Assembly (NCBI GenBank): GCA_025963635.1
Contig: JAOQAK010000096.1
Span: forward strand, 1 to 42,042
DNA: 42,042 nt
Direction of reading: 5' to 3'
DNA from: Ferruginibacter sp.
GTDB lineage: Bacteria; Bacteroidota; Bacteroidia; Chitinophagales; Chitinophagaceae
Every line of letters begins with the position of its first letter. The stretch's first letter is position 1. Shown in pieces: positions 25,468-35,023 of the stretch. The notes below the pieces were generated by a model. The model did not search any database. It was not told the origin of the DNA and saw only the letters and a list, made by a program, of their open reading frames with translations. Made by a program: the position numbers and the translations under genes.

Positions 25468-27051
25468 TTACTTCCAGGTGGAAACATCAAACCAATTTTC
25501 AACCATACTATCTTCAGTTCCCTTCATCCCTTTAAAGGAATATTCATTGCGTTCCGCATCATAGGTATAATCTTTTTTCCATTCACGAAAATGGGATACC
25601 GTCCATTCAATTGCGTCCATAACAAAATCAATTTCCGCATTGCTCATAGTCGGGTGCACGGATAACCTCACCCACCCCGGCTTGCTCAATAAGTCGCCTG
25701 AATGAATCGAATGCAATATTTCATCAGACCGGGCCTTATCAACATGCAGCAGCATGTGACCATAGGTTCCTGCGCAGGAACAGCCGCCCCTTGTTTGAAT
25801 ACCAAACCCGTCATTTAACATTTTCACAATTAAGTTATAATGTGCTCCCTTTACAATAAATGAAATGACACCAAGCCTTTTTTTAATGTGTCCTTCAAGC
25901 ACTTCGACTTTTTCCATTTTTGAAAATCTTGCAAAAATTATCTGCAGTATTTCTTCTTCTCTTTTTAGTATATTCTCAACTCCCATCTGCTCCTTGAGTT
26001 GTACACACATTCCCGCTTTTATCGCCTGCAAAAATGGCGGAGTACCCCCGTCTTCCCGCTGTTCTATATTGACTACATATTCATGATCCTTCCATGGGTT
26101 ACTATACAGCACGGTGCCACCACCAGGCTGATCGGGTATTGCATTTTTATACATCTTTCTATTAAAGATCAAAACCCCCGGTGTACCCGGCCCGCCTAAA
26201 AATTTATGGGGTGAAAAATAAATAGCATCTAAATGTGTATTACCTTCTCTCGGATGCATATTGATGTTGATATAAGGCGCAGAACAGGCAAAGTCAACAA
26301 AACATTTTCCGTCATATTCGTGGATCAGTTTAGCTATTTCATGGTACGGGGTTTGAATGCCGGTAACATTCGAACAACCTGTAACTGCGGCTATTTTATT
26401 TTTTCGGTGTTTATATTGTTCTAATAACTTTCGGAAATATTCTAAATCTACATTTCCATTTTTATCACACTTGATTATCTCAACAGTTGCAATGGTTTCG
26501 AGCCAGCTGACCTGGTTGCTGTGGTGTTCCATATGAGTTACAAAAACAACGGGACGTAATAGCTCATCAAGCTGCAGATCAATGTTATTTTTCAAATAGT
26601 CTGTTGTCCGCCCCGCTACTTTCATCCCTAATATTCTTTGCAGCTTATTTACAGCGCTGGTCATCCCGCTTCCACAAAAAACCAATACATCATCGTCGTC
26701 TGCGTTGACATGCATTTTGACAATGAGCTTTGCCTTTTCATAAGCTTTTGACATCAATGTTCCGGTAACGGTAGTTTCTGTGTGCGTATTCGCCAAAAAC
26801 GGCATTACCTGTTTTTGAATACACTCTTCAATCGGCCGGTAAGCCCTGCCGCTGGCAGTCCAATCGGCATAAACTATCTTTTTTGTGCCAAAAGGAGATT
26901 CAAAGGTTTGCAGATGGCCGATAATGTTGTTTCGGAATACAGAGAAATAATTTTCTAATGTGCCTTTTCGATGTGTATACCCTGTTGTGTCATCATTATC
27001 ACTAAGACTGCAATATTTAGGAAGTAAGTCGGGGTTTAACGTCTGGGCCAT
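25468..27051 (-). CDS. Class V aminotransferase-fold PLP enzyme (cysteine desulfurase-like)
   Basis: 527-aa cytoplasmic PLP enzyme of fold type I, class V (SufS/NifS relatives). PLP-binding features: THMEHHSNQ (H176/H177), cofactor Asp in FVDFA (D253), and Schiff-base Lys K283 in SPHKFLGGPGTPG. A cysteine-containing active-site loop RGGCSCAG (C424, C426) is placed where cysteine desulfurases keep their catalytic Cys. The protein is longer than SufS (about 400 aa) because of N-terminal and C-terminal extensions, so it belongs to the less studied subgroup. Substrate may be cysteine or a related amino acid. It is preceded after 82 bp by a DUF4395 membrane protein gene on the same strand; both carry CxxC-type motifs, which hints at linked sulfur chemistry. 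A small CCCTGG/CCAGGG hairpin (27112-27126) lies between them. Confidence 0.9.
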   Translation of the reverse strand: MAQTLNPDLLPKYCSLSDNDDTTGYTHRKGTLENYFSVFRNNIIGHLQTFESPFGTKKIVYADWTASGRAYRPIEECIQKQVMPFLANTHTETTVTGTLMSKAYEKAKLIVKMHVNADDDDVLVFCGSGMTSAVNKLQRILGMKVAGRTTDYLKNNIDLQLDELLRPVVFVTHMEHHSNQVSWLETIATVEIIKCDKNGNVDLEYFRKLLEQYKHRKNKIAAVTGCSNVTGIQTPYHEIAKLIHEYDGKCFVDFACSAPYININMHPREGNTHLDAIYFSPHKFLGGPGTPGVLIFNRKMYKNAIPDQPGGGTVLYSNPWKDHEYVVNIEQREDGGTPPFLQAIKAGMCVQLKEQMGVENILKREEEILQIIFARFSKMEKVEVLEGHIKKRLGVISFIVKGAHYNLIVKMLNDGFGIQTRGGCSCAGTYGHMLLHVDKARSDEILHSIHSGDLLSKPGWVRLSVHPTMSNAEIDFVMDAIEWTVSHFREWKKDYTYDAERNEYSFKGMKGTEDSMVENWFDVSTWK

Positions 27052-27133
27052 ACTATTCTTGAGTTAAATTACTGTGAACAAGTGCCGGTGTTGCAACGGT
27101 TGGTCGTGCCACCCTGGTAGCCAGGGAGTACCT

Positions 27134-27796
27134 TTATTTTGACTTTGCAGAAGCGAAAATTCCGAACAGGTCGTGTGGTCGTTTACTATAATAATCATTG
27201 AAAAAATAGGCTGTCAGGAAAACGAAGCCAATAAAAGCCAAAACAACAGATAACTGAAGGTTGGATATCTTTTGAATGTCCTGTTTTAACTTTCTGTCAC
27301 AAATTTCACCAGGGCAGTATTTTGCTTTTTCTTTGTAAAAAATTGAATAGAATTTGCATCCCAGGCAAATACCAAATGCCGATTCAAAGAATAAGAACAC
27401 CAGGCAAATAAGACAGATAATACCTGTTATCGGGCTGTATGAGTTAGCTACTACCATGAAAATAAACATCGTAAGTGACAGCACAATACCAATTATCCAT
27501 GCAAACTTTTTTTGTTGCGCACCAACATATTCAGGTACCTGGTTACCAACAATTAAACGCCCGATGATTAATGTAGGAGAAAATTTCGGATTGATCAATA
27601 CGCGTATCATAAAGTCAACAAGGAATATAGTTATCACATATTTTACCGGCAAAAAATTGTTTTTAAAAATAATCAGCATCAAAGAAATGAACGTCGCCAG
27701 AAATAATATTCCTGCTGATGCTCTTATTTCCCTTTCATTTAAAACAGGGATGTCATAGCCTTCTATCTTTTCTCCAAATTGTATCAGCTTACTCAT
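27134..27796 (-). CDS. DUF4395 family membrane protein
   Basis: 220-aa integral membrane protein of the DUF4395 family. Family marks: IPVLNEREIRASAGILFL (16-33), DFMIRVLINPKFSP (61-74) and PEYVGAQQKKFAW (88-100). Four to five hydrophobic helices are apparent (about 28-45, 50-66, 99-117, 120-140, 182-200). The helix-3/4 end carries CLGC (144-147), and the following loop YCPGEIC (C161, C166), so a redox-active or metal-binding thiol site is possible. Function of the family is not established; thiosulfate- or sulfur-related roles are suggested by frequent neighbours such as rhodanese and thioredoxin-like genes. Here it leads a class V PLP enzyme gene by 82 bp, consistent with that idea. Start ATG 27796. 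Confidence 0.9.
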   Translation of the reverse strand: MSKLIQFGEKIEGYDIPVLNEREIRASAGILFLATFISLMLIIFKNNFLPVKYVITIFLVDFMIRVLINPKFSPTLIIGRLIVGNQVPEYVGAQQKKFAWIIGIVLSLTMFIFMVVANSYSPITGIICLICLVFLFFESAFGICLGCKFYSIFYKEKAKYCPGEICDRKLKQDIQKISNLQLSVVLAFIGFVFLTAYFFNDYYSKRPHDLFGIFASAKSK

Positions 27797-28258
27797 TTTG
27801 ATATTTTTTAAATAGTTTGGTAAATCGGCAAGTTTGTTTCCGTAAAACCGAAAAAGCCGCCTGTTTATAATGTTAGTTTTGAATTAGTATTGGATATCTT
27901 ATACAAGATTAGCTGATAAAAGAAAACACTGCAAGCCGAAATCAATAAACAGCAGGTTATGGTAAACAAACAGCCTGCAACTGTCAATTACACACGTAGC
28001 CCACCTGAATGACTTCAGTCAGGATGGTTCTTAAATGGAGATGTCAGACAGTTATTTAACTGTAAATGATGTTGTCGGATGTTCTTAGGCAGCCTCCCGT
28101 TATGCCTTTTAAAAGCCCTCCCCGGTTTCTTACAAACAAAGCGAGTGCTGCATTGTCAGGTTCTTTCAATACGTCAATACGTATTGGGCTAGATCTCCGG
28201 TTGCACGGTGGATGACAACTTTTTTTATCTTCTAAACTATTTATTCCCTGTAAAGCAC
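27797..28258. other. Gene-free gap with a 12-bp palindrome at 28175-28186
   Basis: About 460 bp without a coding frame. It contains CAATACGTATTG, a perfect 12-bp palindrome at 28175-28186, preceded at 28167-28173 by a direct copy of its left half (CAATACG). The three half-sites look like an operator, but no functional gene reads away from it nearby: DUF4395 reads leftward from 27796 and the dead reductase ends at 28259. Confidence 0.4.
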
Positions 28259-29391
28259 TTACCTGGTTTGTGGTGTAGCATACCTTTCACCGATAATTTT
28301 AATGTTGGAAATAGCTTCGGTAATATTGTTCAATTCGGCAGGTGAGAATTCAACGTCGGATGACCCAAGGTTTTCCTGTAGGTGAGCTAATTTCGTTGTA
28401 CCCGGTATAGGCACAACCCAGGGTTTCTGAGCAAGCAACCAGGCCAATGAAATTTGTGCTGGTGTCAATCCTCTTTGGTTTCCGAAATCAGTCAGAAATT
28501 CAATAATGCTCCAGTTAGCTTTGATTGCCTCGGGCTTATAACGCGGTAGTGATGGTCGATTGTCGTTGGCAGCAACAAATTTTGTTCGTTCGTTAAGAAA
28601 ACCGGTAAGATATGCTCTGCAAAGTGGACTGTAAGGAACGAAGCCAATACCCAATTTCTTCGCAAACCGGGAATATATCTATAAGCGGTTCTCTCGACAT
28701 CAATGAGAGTTCAGTTTGAATGGCAGTAAGCGGCTGAATTGCATGTGCTTTTCGGATGGACTGAACACCTGCTTCACTTAATCCAAAATTCCGAACTTAA
28801 CCTTCCTGTATCAAATCTTTTACTGTTCCGGCAACATCTTCCATCGGCACATTCGGGTCAACTCTATGCTGATAAAGCAGGTCGATCACATCTGTCTTAA
28901 GTCGTTTTAATGACTGCTCTACAACCTCTCTTATGTGTTTAGGATTACTGTTAAGCCCACCAGTCATTTTGTTGTTTTGAATATCAAATCCAAACTTGCT
29001 GCAAAGGGTTATTTTTTTTCTGAAAGGCGCTATCGCCTCGCCTACCAAATCCTCATTTGCGAATGGGCCGTATGCTTCGGCTGTATCAAAAAAGTTTACA
29101 CCCATTTCATAGGCTTTCCTGATTACTGCGATACTATTTTTTCTATCAGGCACAAAGCTTCGGTTCCAACTCATTCCCATACAACCGAGTCCCAGCCCAT
29201 AAGATACTTTTTATGCTATGCTTGCCAGAACCTAAAGTACGTGATTGACCCTTTGAATAACCTGTGCTGCCCTTTGTTTCGGACGATGCTTTTGCAGCTG
29301 GTGGTATGATAGTCATAATTGAGGAAGCGATTACTGATGCGCTTAAAACACTGCCGGTTTTTAAGAACCCCCTGCGATCTTGTTTTTCCAT
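28259..29391 (-). pseudogene. Dead Tat-exported aldo/keto reductase
   Basis: Remains of an aldo/keto reductase with a twin-arginine signal. ATG at 29391 opens EKQDRRGFLKTGSVLS and a hydrophobic stretch to about residue 36. After RTLGSGKHS the frame breaks in a run of five T (29208-29212): one extra base separates KHSIK from VSYGLGLGCMGMSWN. The catalytic core continues (FFDTAEAYGP, CSKFGF, YQHRVDP), then TAA at 28797-28799 stands where the paralogue has Lys (EGK). The frame continues past it to CEEIG and breaks again at CCC 28650-28652, where an extra base separates it from GIGFVPYSPL. The C-terminal third then runs cleanly to the stop at 28259. Two frameshifts and one nonsense codon; the 327-aa paralogue at 29589-30572 is intact. 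Retained similarity suggests recent inactivation. Confidence 0.9.
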
Positions 29392-29588
29392 ATTTAAGAA
29401 TTTTGTTTTAAAATTATTGGAGTTGTATGTCATTCTGTTTTTGCGACAGCGTTTGCATTTTCGATACGAAGATCAGCGGGCAATATGTGCTTTCCGGCAC
29501 TTACCTGGCGGGCGATTGCCTGGCAATGGGTCCGGCTCAGATAACTACAATTACATTTACTTTTTTACTTTTTTACTCTTTCCAGGTT

Positions 29589-30572
29589 TTATTTTCCTAC
29601 CCTTTGCTGTAAGTGGGAAGGATAACGGTCACCTTGTACCGGTATTGCTGAAAAGGCGGTGTCGATTTCATGGATTTCTTTTGCAGAAAGTTCTATGTCT
29701 GCTCCACCAAGGTTTTCTTTCAAACGGTGCAATTTGGTAGTGCCGGGAATGGGAACAATCCATGGCTTCTGCGCCAGCAACCATGCAAGCGCAATTTGCG
29801 CCGGCGTTGCCTCTTTTTGTTTGGCAATGTCGCCAAGCAGGTCTACTAACTTTTGATTGGCTTTACGGTTTTCCTCGCTAAAACGGGGCACTACGTTACG
29901 GAAATCAGTTTTATCAAATGTTGTGTGCTCATCTATTTTTCCGGTAAGAAACCCCTTTCCCAAAGGGCTGAATGGGACAAAGCCAATACCTAGTTCTTCC
30001 AGCGTTGGAATCAGTTCTTGTTCCGGCTGCCGCCACCACAAGGAGTATTCGCTTTGCAGGGCAGCTACTGGTTGTACGGCGTGCGCTTTACGGATGCTTT
30101 GTACACCGGCTTCCGACAAGCCAAAATGCTTTACCTTCCCTTCCGCGATTAAGTCTTTTACCGTTCCGGCCACGTCTTCCATCGGAACATTGGGATCTAC
30201 ACGGTGCTGGTAAAACAAATCAATCACATCGGTATTCAATCTTTTTAAAGATGCTTCAGCAACAGCTCTTATTCTTTGCGGGCTACTGTCCAATCCTTTG
30301 TGCGAATCACCGTCCCGAAATCCAAATTTAGTAGCGATAACCAATGTTGAGCGGAACGGTGCAAGTGCTTCGCCTAACAATTCTTCATTGATAAACGGGC
30401 CATAACATTCTGCCGTGTCGAAGAAAGTAACGCCTGCCTCAACAGCAGCACGTAATAAGTTGATACCTTCCTGCTTACCGGTTGCGGGACCATAGCCGAA
30501 ACTTAATCCCATGCAACCCAGGCCTAGTGTTGAAACCTCTAATCCACTGTTTCCTAAAATCCTTGTTTTCAT
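29589..30572 (-). CDS. Aldo/keto reductase
   Basis: 327-aa NAD(P)H-dependent aldo/keto reductase of the YajO/AKR13-like type, cytoplasmic, TIM-barrel. Complete catalytic tetrad: D52 and Y57 in FFDTAECYGPF, K82 in ATKFGF, H123 in YQHRVDP. Cofactor-binding C-terminal segment IPGTTKLHRLKENLGG is present. Start is ATG 30572 with MKTRILGNSGLEVSTLGLGCMG. No signal peptide. Physiological substrate unknown; such enzymes reduce aldehydes, ketones and quinones. It is divergent from the AraC-family gene at 30839, a frequent arrangement in which the regulator controls the reductase, and is followed by the inactivated Tat-exported paralogue 198 bp downstream. No terminator was seen between the two. Confidence 0.95.
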   Translation of the reverse strand: MKTRILGNSGLEVSTLGLGCMGLSFGYGPATGKQEGINLLRAAVEAGVTFFDTAECYGPFINEELLGEALAPFRSTLVIATKFGFRDGDSHKGLDSSPQRIRAVAEASLKRLNTDVIDLFYQHRVDPNVPMEDVAGTVKDLIAEGKVKHFGLSEAGVQSIRKAHAVQPVAALQSEYSLWWRQPEQELIPTLEELGIGFVPFSPLGKGFLTGKIDEHTTFDKTDFRNVVPRFSEENRKANQKLVDLLGDIAKQKEATPAQIALAWLLAQKPWIVPIPGTTKLHRLKENLGGADIELSAKEIHEIDTAFSAIPVQGDRYPSHLQQRVGK

Positions 30573-30838
30573 TTTTATGATTTTTATCGTGATCTAATTC
30601 TGGTAACATCTACAGCGTACAACTTCTAATCAGTTGTGTTTTATAATGTTTTTAATGGATGTATGCTTTTATGGATGGCTACACTTTCATCCTTAATTTT
30701 TCAACAACAAAGTTCAGCCCATAAAATGAAGGTGCAGGTATATGGATTACTGTTTCTCTTACCAATATTACTGATGTGGATCCCCGGATAGTCGCGAGGA
30801 TGTCGGAATGTTTAAATTTGTATCATAAAACGATCGGT

Positions 30839-31735
30839 ATGGAAGAAATAGTAAAACTGGAAAGTGTAACAGCATACAATAAAATGCGTGGCGTTGCAAC
30901 GCTGCATCCCTTGATCACGGTAATAGACTTATCAAAAGCCAAACCAATGCCGGCACAAACTTTCAATTTTGGATTGTATGCCGTGTATTTAAAAGAGTTG
31001 AAATGTGGCGAGTTGAAATATGGGCGTAATTTATACGATTACCAGGAGGGTACGTTGGTTTTTATAGCGCCCGGCCAGGTACTGGGTGTACAGCCGAATG
31101 TGAAAACATTTGAACCTAAAGGATGGGCTTTGCTATTTCATCCCGAATTGATAAAAGGAACTTCCCTGGGAAAGCATATCCAGGATTATTCATTCTTTTC
31201 GTATGATGTAAATGAAGCACTGCATTTGTCCGATCAAGAAAGGCAAATTGTGTTAGATTGTTTCGGTAAAATTGAATATGAATTGCAACACGCCATTGAC
31301 AAGCACAGCAAGAAGTTAATTACATCCAATATTGAATTATTCCTGAATTACTGCACCCGCTTTTACGATCGTCAATTTATTACAAGAGATAATGCAATCA
31401 AAGGAACTTTGGAAAGGTTTGAAAATTTATTGAATAATTATTTTTCATCCGAAAAGCCGGTTAACATTGGGTTACCATCCGTTGCTTATTGTGCTGCTGA
31501 ACTGAATTTATCTCCTAATTATTTCGGCGATTTAATCAAAAAAGAAACCGGCAAATCTGCACTGGAATATATCCAATCTAAAATAATTGATGTTGCTAAA
31601 GAAAGGATATTTGATATCAATAAATCTCTAAGCCAGGTAGCCTATGATCTTGGCTTCAAATATCCGCAGCATTTCACAAGGCTGTTCAAACAAAAAGTCG
31701 GCCTATCACCGAGTGAGTACAGAATGTTGAATTAA
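30839..31735 (+). CDS. AraC-family transcriptional regulator
   Basis: 298-aa regulator. The N-terminal half (about 1-180) is a cupin-like sensor domain (VATLHPLITVIDLSK, YQEGTLVFIAPGQVLG); the C-terminal about 80 residues are the AraC double helix-turn-helix, with AAELNLSPNYFGDLIKKETG and SQVAYDLGFKYPQHFTRLFK, then VGLSPSEYR. ATG at 30839 (MEEIVKLESV) is chosen because the sensor domain starts there; the frame is open back to a GTG at 30776, and another ATG lies at 30800. It is transcribed away from the aldo/keto reductase gene across a 266-bp gap, so the likely target is that gene. Effector molecule unknown. Confidence 0.9.
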   Translation: MEEIVKLESVTAYNKMRGVATLHPLITVIDLSKAKPMPAQTFNFGLYAVYLKELKCGELKYGRNLYDYQEGTLVFIAPGQVLGVQPNVKTFEPKGWALLFHPELIKGTSLGKHIQDYSFFSYDVNEALHLSDQERQIVLDCFGKIEYELQHAIDKHSKKLITSNIELFLNYCTRFYDRQFITRDNAIKGTLERFENLLNNYFSSEKPVNIGLPSVAYCAAELNLSPNYFGDLIKKETGKSALEYIQSKIIDVAKERIFDINKSLSQVAYDLGFKYPQHFTRLFKQKVGLSPSEYRMLN

Positions 31736-31804
31736 TAAATCCTACTTAAAAAAACGATTCTGTGGAAAAAACCGTGCCTATTCACCCATTCAGGTTCTAC
31801 TGCC

Positions 31805-33487
31805 CTACCACGCCGCCCTCACTTCTTCAATCACCTTGCCAACACAACCATTCGGCATTTGAATCTGCAACATGGCGGCAACCGTGGCTGAAATGTCTGT
31901 CATATAGGTTTCCCTGTTGGTTTTGCCATGCTTCACATTCCATCCAAAAAATAATAAAGGAATATGTGCATCGTATGGGTTCCACAATCCATGGGTGGTA
32001 CCTTTACCGGCCCCATCAAAATACCCGGGTTTAAACGTGAAAACGATATTGCCACTGCGTTTGGGATTGTACCCGTTCAGGAACATTTTCTTTTGAGGAT
32101 CAGGCAGGGATGCCCCCGAAAGCGCTTCCGTTTCCACTGCATTCACAATAAAGGGCTTTTGCTTCAGGCGGCTAATAACTGTTTTAGTGACCTCCGCCAG
32201 ATCTTTTTGCTGCCTGCTGATTTCATCGGTATTCAGGTATACCTGGTAGTTCTGAAGCGACAGCACCCCATTTTTCACACCAAATTTTTCGTCGATTACC
32301 TGGTTCAGTTCCTGCCTGATTGCATCATCGCTAACGGTTCCTGCAGGTATTTTGTGTTCGGCTAAGAAAGCCGGCACATGTGCCGCACCATGGTCTGCGG
32401 TTAAAAAGGTAAGGTAATTTCCCTTGCCAAGGGTAGCATCCAGGTACTGCAAAAAGTCAGCGATGTCTTTATCCAGCCGCAGGTAAGCATCTTCCGCTTC
32501 GATGGAATTGGGTCCAAAACTATGACCAATATAATCCGTGGAGGAAATGCTTACCGCAAGAAAGTCGGTGACGGTTCCGGCTCCCAGTTTTTCATTTTCT
32601 ATGGCCTTTTTGGCAAATTCAAAAGTGTAGGTAGCCGCATAAGGCGTAAATTTAAATGCCTCATATTTTTCTGCATTGATCAGCGAAGTTTTGTGTGGGA
32701 AAGTCACTGTTTTCTCTCCCCTGATACCACCTTCATAGGGTTTGTCGTCGGCCGTGCTCAGGTCATACTTATCGATCGGCAATAATGTATTCCAATCTTT
32801 GCTCATATACACCGACGGCAGGTCTTTCGCATTTACCTGGTTTACCCATCCTGGCAATTGGTTCATATAATAACTACTGGTGATCCATTTGCCGTTGTCA
32901 TACCAATAGGCTGCATTAGCGCTATGCCCCGCAGGAAGAATGGCGCCCCTGTCTTTTAACGCAATCCCAATTACCTTGCTTTTAAAATTATTGCTCAACC
33001 GGAGTTCATCGGTGATAGTAGTGGTCCACATATTTTGAGGGCTCATTTTACCCGCATCGGAACTACTTCCGACGGTGGTAACAGTTGAATCATCTGTACA
33101 ATATACATTGGCGTTAATGGTCCTGTCGAACCAATTATTCCCCACTATTCCGTGAATAGCAGGCACACTGCCGGTATAAACGCAGGTATGTCCCGGTGCG
33201 GTATAAGTAGGCATATAAGGTATCTGGGTATTTTCGCAGCTAAATCCCTGGTTAAGCATTCTTTTGAACCCTTCCGCACCATATAATCCACTAAAACGAT
33301 ACAGGTAATCCCAGCGCATTTGGTCAATTACAATACCCACCACCAGTTTGGGCATCGGGTGATGAGGGGAATTTACTTCATTTGATTTTTTGGGAGATGT
33401 GGTTACTTTTGTGCTGCGATTTTGTGCTAAAGAGCAGGAAACAACCAACAAAAAGCAATTAACAATTACAATACACTTTCTGAGCAT
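31805..33487 (-). CDS. pafA: PafA-type alkaline phosphatase
   Basis: 560-aa secreted phosphomonoesterase of the alkaline phosphatase superfamily. Signal peptide 1-21 (ends CSLAQ, possible lipoprotein-like Cys at 18). Metal ligand D55 in VIDQMRWD; nucleophile T96 in PTYTAPGHT; N117 in GIVGNNWF; K178 and R180 in ALKDRG, the pair that marks PafA phosphomonoesterases as opposed to nucleotide pyrophosphatases; second metal site SSTDYIGHS and TADHGAAH; final His in GTTHGLW. All expected residues are present, so it should be active in phosphate scavenging from monoesters in the periplasm. A TACCTTTG promoter box lies just upstream (33510-33503) and a dyad at 33523-33536. It is monocistronic. Confidence 0.93.
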   Translation of the reverse strand: MLRKCIVIVNCFLLVVSCSLAQNRSTKVTTSPKKSNEVNSPHHPMPKLVVGIVIDQMRWDYLYRFSGLYGAEGFKRMLNQGFSCENTQIPYMPTYTAPGHTCVYTGSVPAIHGIVGNNWFDRTINANVYCTDDSTVTTVGSSSDAGKMSPQNMWTTTITDELRLSNNFKSKVIGIALKDRGAILPAGHSANAAYWYDNGKWITSSYYMNQLPGWVNQVNAKDLPSVYMSKDWNTLLPIDKYDLSTADDKPYEGGIRGEKTVTFPHKTSLINAEKYEAFKFTPYAATYTFEFAKKAIENEKLGAGTVTDFLAVSISSTDYIGHSFGPNSIEAEDAYLRLDKDIADFLQYLDATLGKGNYLTFLTADHGAAHVPAFLAEHKIPAGTVSDDAIRQELNQVIDEKFGVKNGVLSLQNYQVYLNTDEISRQQKDLAEVTKTVISRLKQKPFIVNAVETEALSGASLPDPQKKMFLNGYNPKRSGNIVFTFKPGYFDGAGKGTTHGLWNPYDAHIPLLFFGWNVKHGKTNRETYMTDISATVAAMLQIQMPNGCVGKVIEEVRAAW

Positions 33488-33502
33488 AAGAATTTATTTC
33501 CG

Positions 33503-33510
33503 CAAAGGTA
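33503..33510 (-). promoter_or_regulatory. TAnnTTTG -7 box of the PafA gene
   Basis: On the minus strand TACCTTTG matches the Bacteroidota -7 consensus and ends 15 bases before the PafA start codon (33487), giving a very short leader. No clear TTG -33 element was found at the right distance; a dyad (33523-33536) occupies that region instead. Confidence 0.5.
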
Positions 33511-33522
33511 GCCGTATGCCAT

Positions 33523-33536
33523 ATGATTTTAATCAT
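33523..33536. promoter_or_regulatory. Dyad ATGATT-TT-AATCAT, candidate operator
   Basis: Perfect 6-bp arms around TT in the 249-bp region between the divergent PafA and SPT-like genes, 13 bp upstream of the PafA -7 box. The form is reminiscent of Crp/Fnr-family sites. TAATTTTG at 33580-33587 on the plus strand is a possible -7 box for the SPT-like gene, with a long leader of about 150 bases. Confidence 0.35.
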
Positions 33537-33736
33537 CTCATGTCGATAAGGGAATGTATCATTTTCCCGTTGAATGTCTTAATTTTGGCACATTTATTTA
33601 AGGATGCGAATAATAAAAATGATATGATCTAAACAAGTATAAAAGGTCCGGCTTCCTACAGGAACGATTTAACAGGTGAGCAACTTTATTATAATTTATA
33701 TTGCAAATAAACCAATAGCAAACAACCAACTCAATT

Positions 33737-34999
33737 ATGGCAGATGTTTTTGAAAAACTAGTAAAAGATGGCGGACCACTTGGTCAACACATGGACAGGG
33801 CGCATGGATATTTTGCGTTCCCCAAACTGGAAGGAGAACTGGGACCAAGAATGAAATTCAGGGGTAAAGAGATGATCGTCTGGAGTCTTAATAACTATTT
33901 GGGATTAGTAAATCATCCTGAAGTTAGAAAGGTGGATGCAGAAGCTGCATTAAGTTATGGAATGGGTAACCCGATGGGTGCGAGGATGATGAGTGGCAAC
34001 ACCACCATGCACGAAGAGCTCGAAAAAGTGATCAGCAATTTCGTTCACCGGGAAGATACCATGTTATTAAATTTCGGCTACCAGGGAATCATGAGTTGTA
34101 TCGATGCGCTGGTAAACCGCCGCGACGTAATCGTATATGATGCGGAAGCACATGCCTGCATCATCGACGGACTCCGGTTGCACATGGGGCATACATATGC
34201 TTTCAAACACAATAATTTAGAAGATTTTGAAAAACAGATGCAACGTGCGGAGAAGATGGTGGAGAAATCCGGGGGCGGCGGTATCCTTGTAATTACCGAA
34301 GGGGTATTTGGCATGGATGGCCAGCAGGGAATTTTAAAAGAAATCGTAGCTACCAAAGAAAAATATGAGTTCAGGTTACTGATTGATGATGCGCATGGTT
34401 TCGGTTACATGGGGCCTACAGGAGCAGGTTCCGACGAAGCCCAGGATTGCCAGGCTGGCGTAGATCTTTACTTCAGCACATTTGTAAAAAGCATGGGAAG
34501 CATCGGGGCATTTATCAGCGGGCCAAAAGATGTATTGAAATATTTACGCTACAATACCCGTTCGCAGATATTTGCTAAAAGCCTGCCGCTGATGATCGTT
34601 GCCGGTATGCTGAAACGCATGGAAATGATCACAAAGATGCCCGAACTGCGGGAAAAATTATGGCACAATGTAAACCGCCTGCAAAATGGTTTAAAGGAAA
34701 GAGGGTTTGATGTAGGAAAAACGAATTCGCCGGTAACCCCAATTTATATGAAGGGAGATGTACCGGAAGCCACACAAATGGTGATGGACCTCCGGGAAAA
34801 CTATCATATTTTCTGTTCGATCGTGGTTTACCCGATCATACCAAAGGGAGATATCATTTACCGGATCATCCCTACTGCGGCGCACAGCGATGAAGATATA
34901 GATATCACACTAAAGGCCTTTGAAGCAACCAAAAAGAAATTAGACGCCGGCGAATATAAGGCTGTGGAGATTCCGGATATGGCGGATGCTACTTTTTAA
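33737..34999 (+). CDS. AONS-family PLP acyltransferase, serine palmitoyltransferase-like
   Basis: 420-aa cytoplasmic alpha-oxoamine synthase of fold type I: condenses an amino acid with an acyl thioester. Motifs: YGMGNPMGARMMSGNTTMHEE (74-94), stacking His H139 in YDAEAHACI, cofactor Asp and His in LLIDDAHGFG (D217/D218, H220), PLP Lys K251 in STFVKSMGSIGAF. The N-terminal LGQHMDRAHGYFAFPKLEG and the substrate-site arginine RIIPTAAHS near the C terminus are typical of Bacteroidota serine-palmitoyltransferase-like enzymes, which make sphinganine or the sulfonolipid precursor from serine or cysteate. Choice between these substrates and the related KBL/BioF reactions is not settled by sequence. 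It stands alone, followed by a good terminator at 35024-35054. Confidence 0.88.
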   Translation: MADVFEKLVKDGGPLGQHMDRAHGYFAFPKLEGELGPRMKFRGKEMIVWSLNNYLGLVNHPEVRKVDAEAALSYGMGNPMGARMMSGNTTMHEELEKVISNFVHREDTMLLNFGYQGIMSCIDALVNRRDVIVYDAEAHACIIDGLRLHMGHTYAFKHNNLEDFEKQMQRAEKMVEKSGGGGILVITEGVFGMDGQQGILKEIVATKEKYEFRLLIDDAHGFGYMGPTGAGSDEAQDCQAGVDLYFSTFVKSMGSIGAFISGPKDVLKYLRYNTRSQIFAKSLPLMIVAGMLKRMEMITKMPELREKLWHNVNRLQNGLKERGFDVGKTNSPVTPIYMKGDVPEATQMVMDLRENYHIFCSIVVYPIIPKGDIIYRIIPTAAHSDEDIDITLKAFEATKKKLDAGEYKAVEIPDMADATF

Positions 35000-35023
35000 T
35001 GTTTTGCATTATTATATTAATTT

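Noticed and set aside
29443..29560. Minus-strand 38-codon frame ending in TGA between the two reductase copies
   Set aside because: Codon use looks plausible but no family is recognised and there is no start; not enough for a call.
30776..30838. GTG start for the AraC regulator
   Set aside because: Adds residues before the conserved beginning of the sensor domain; ATG 30839 fits better.
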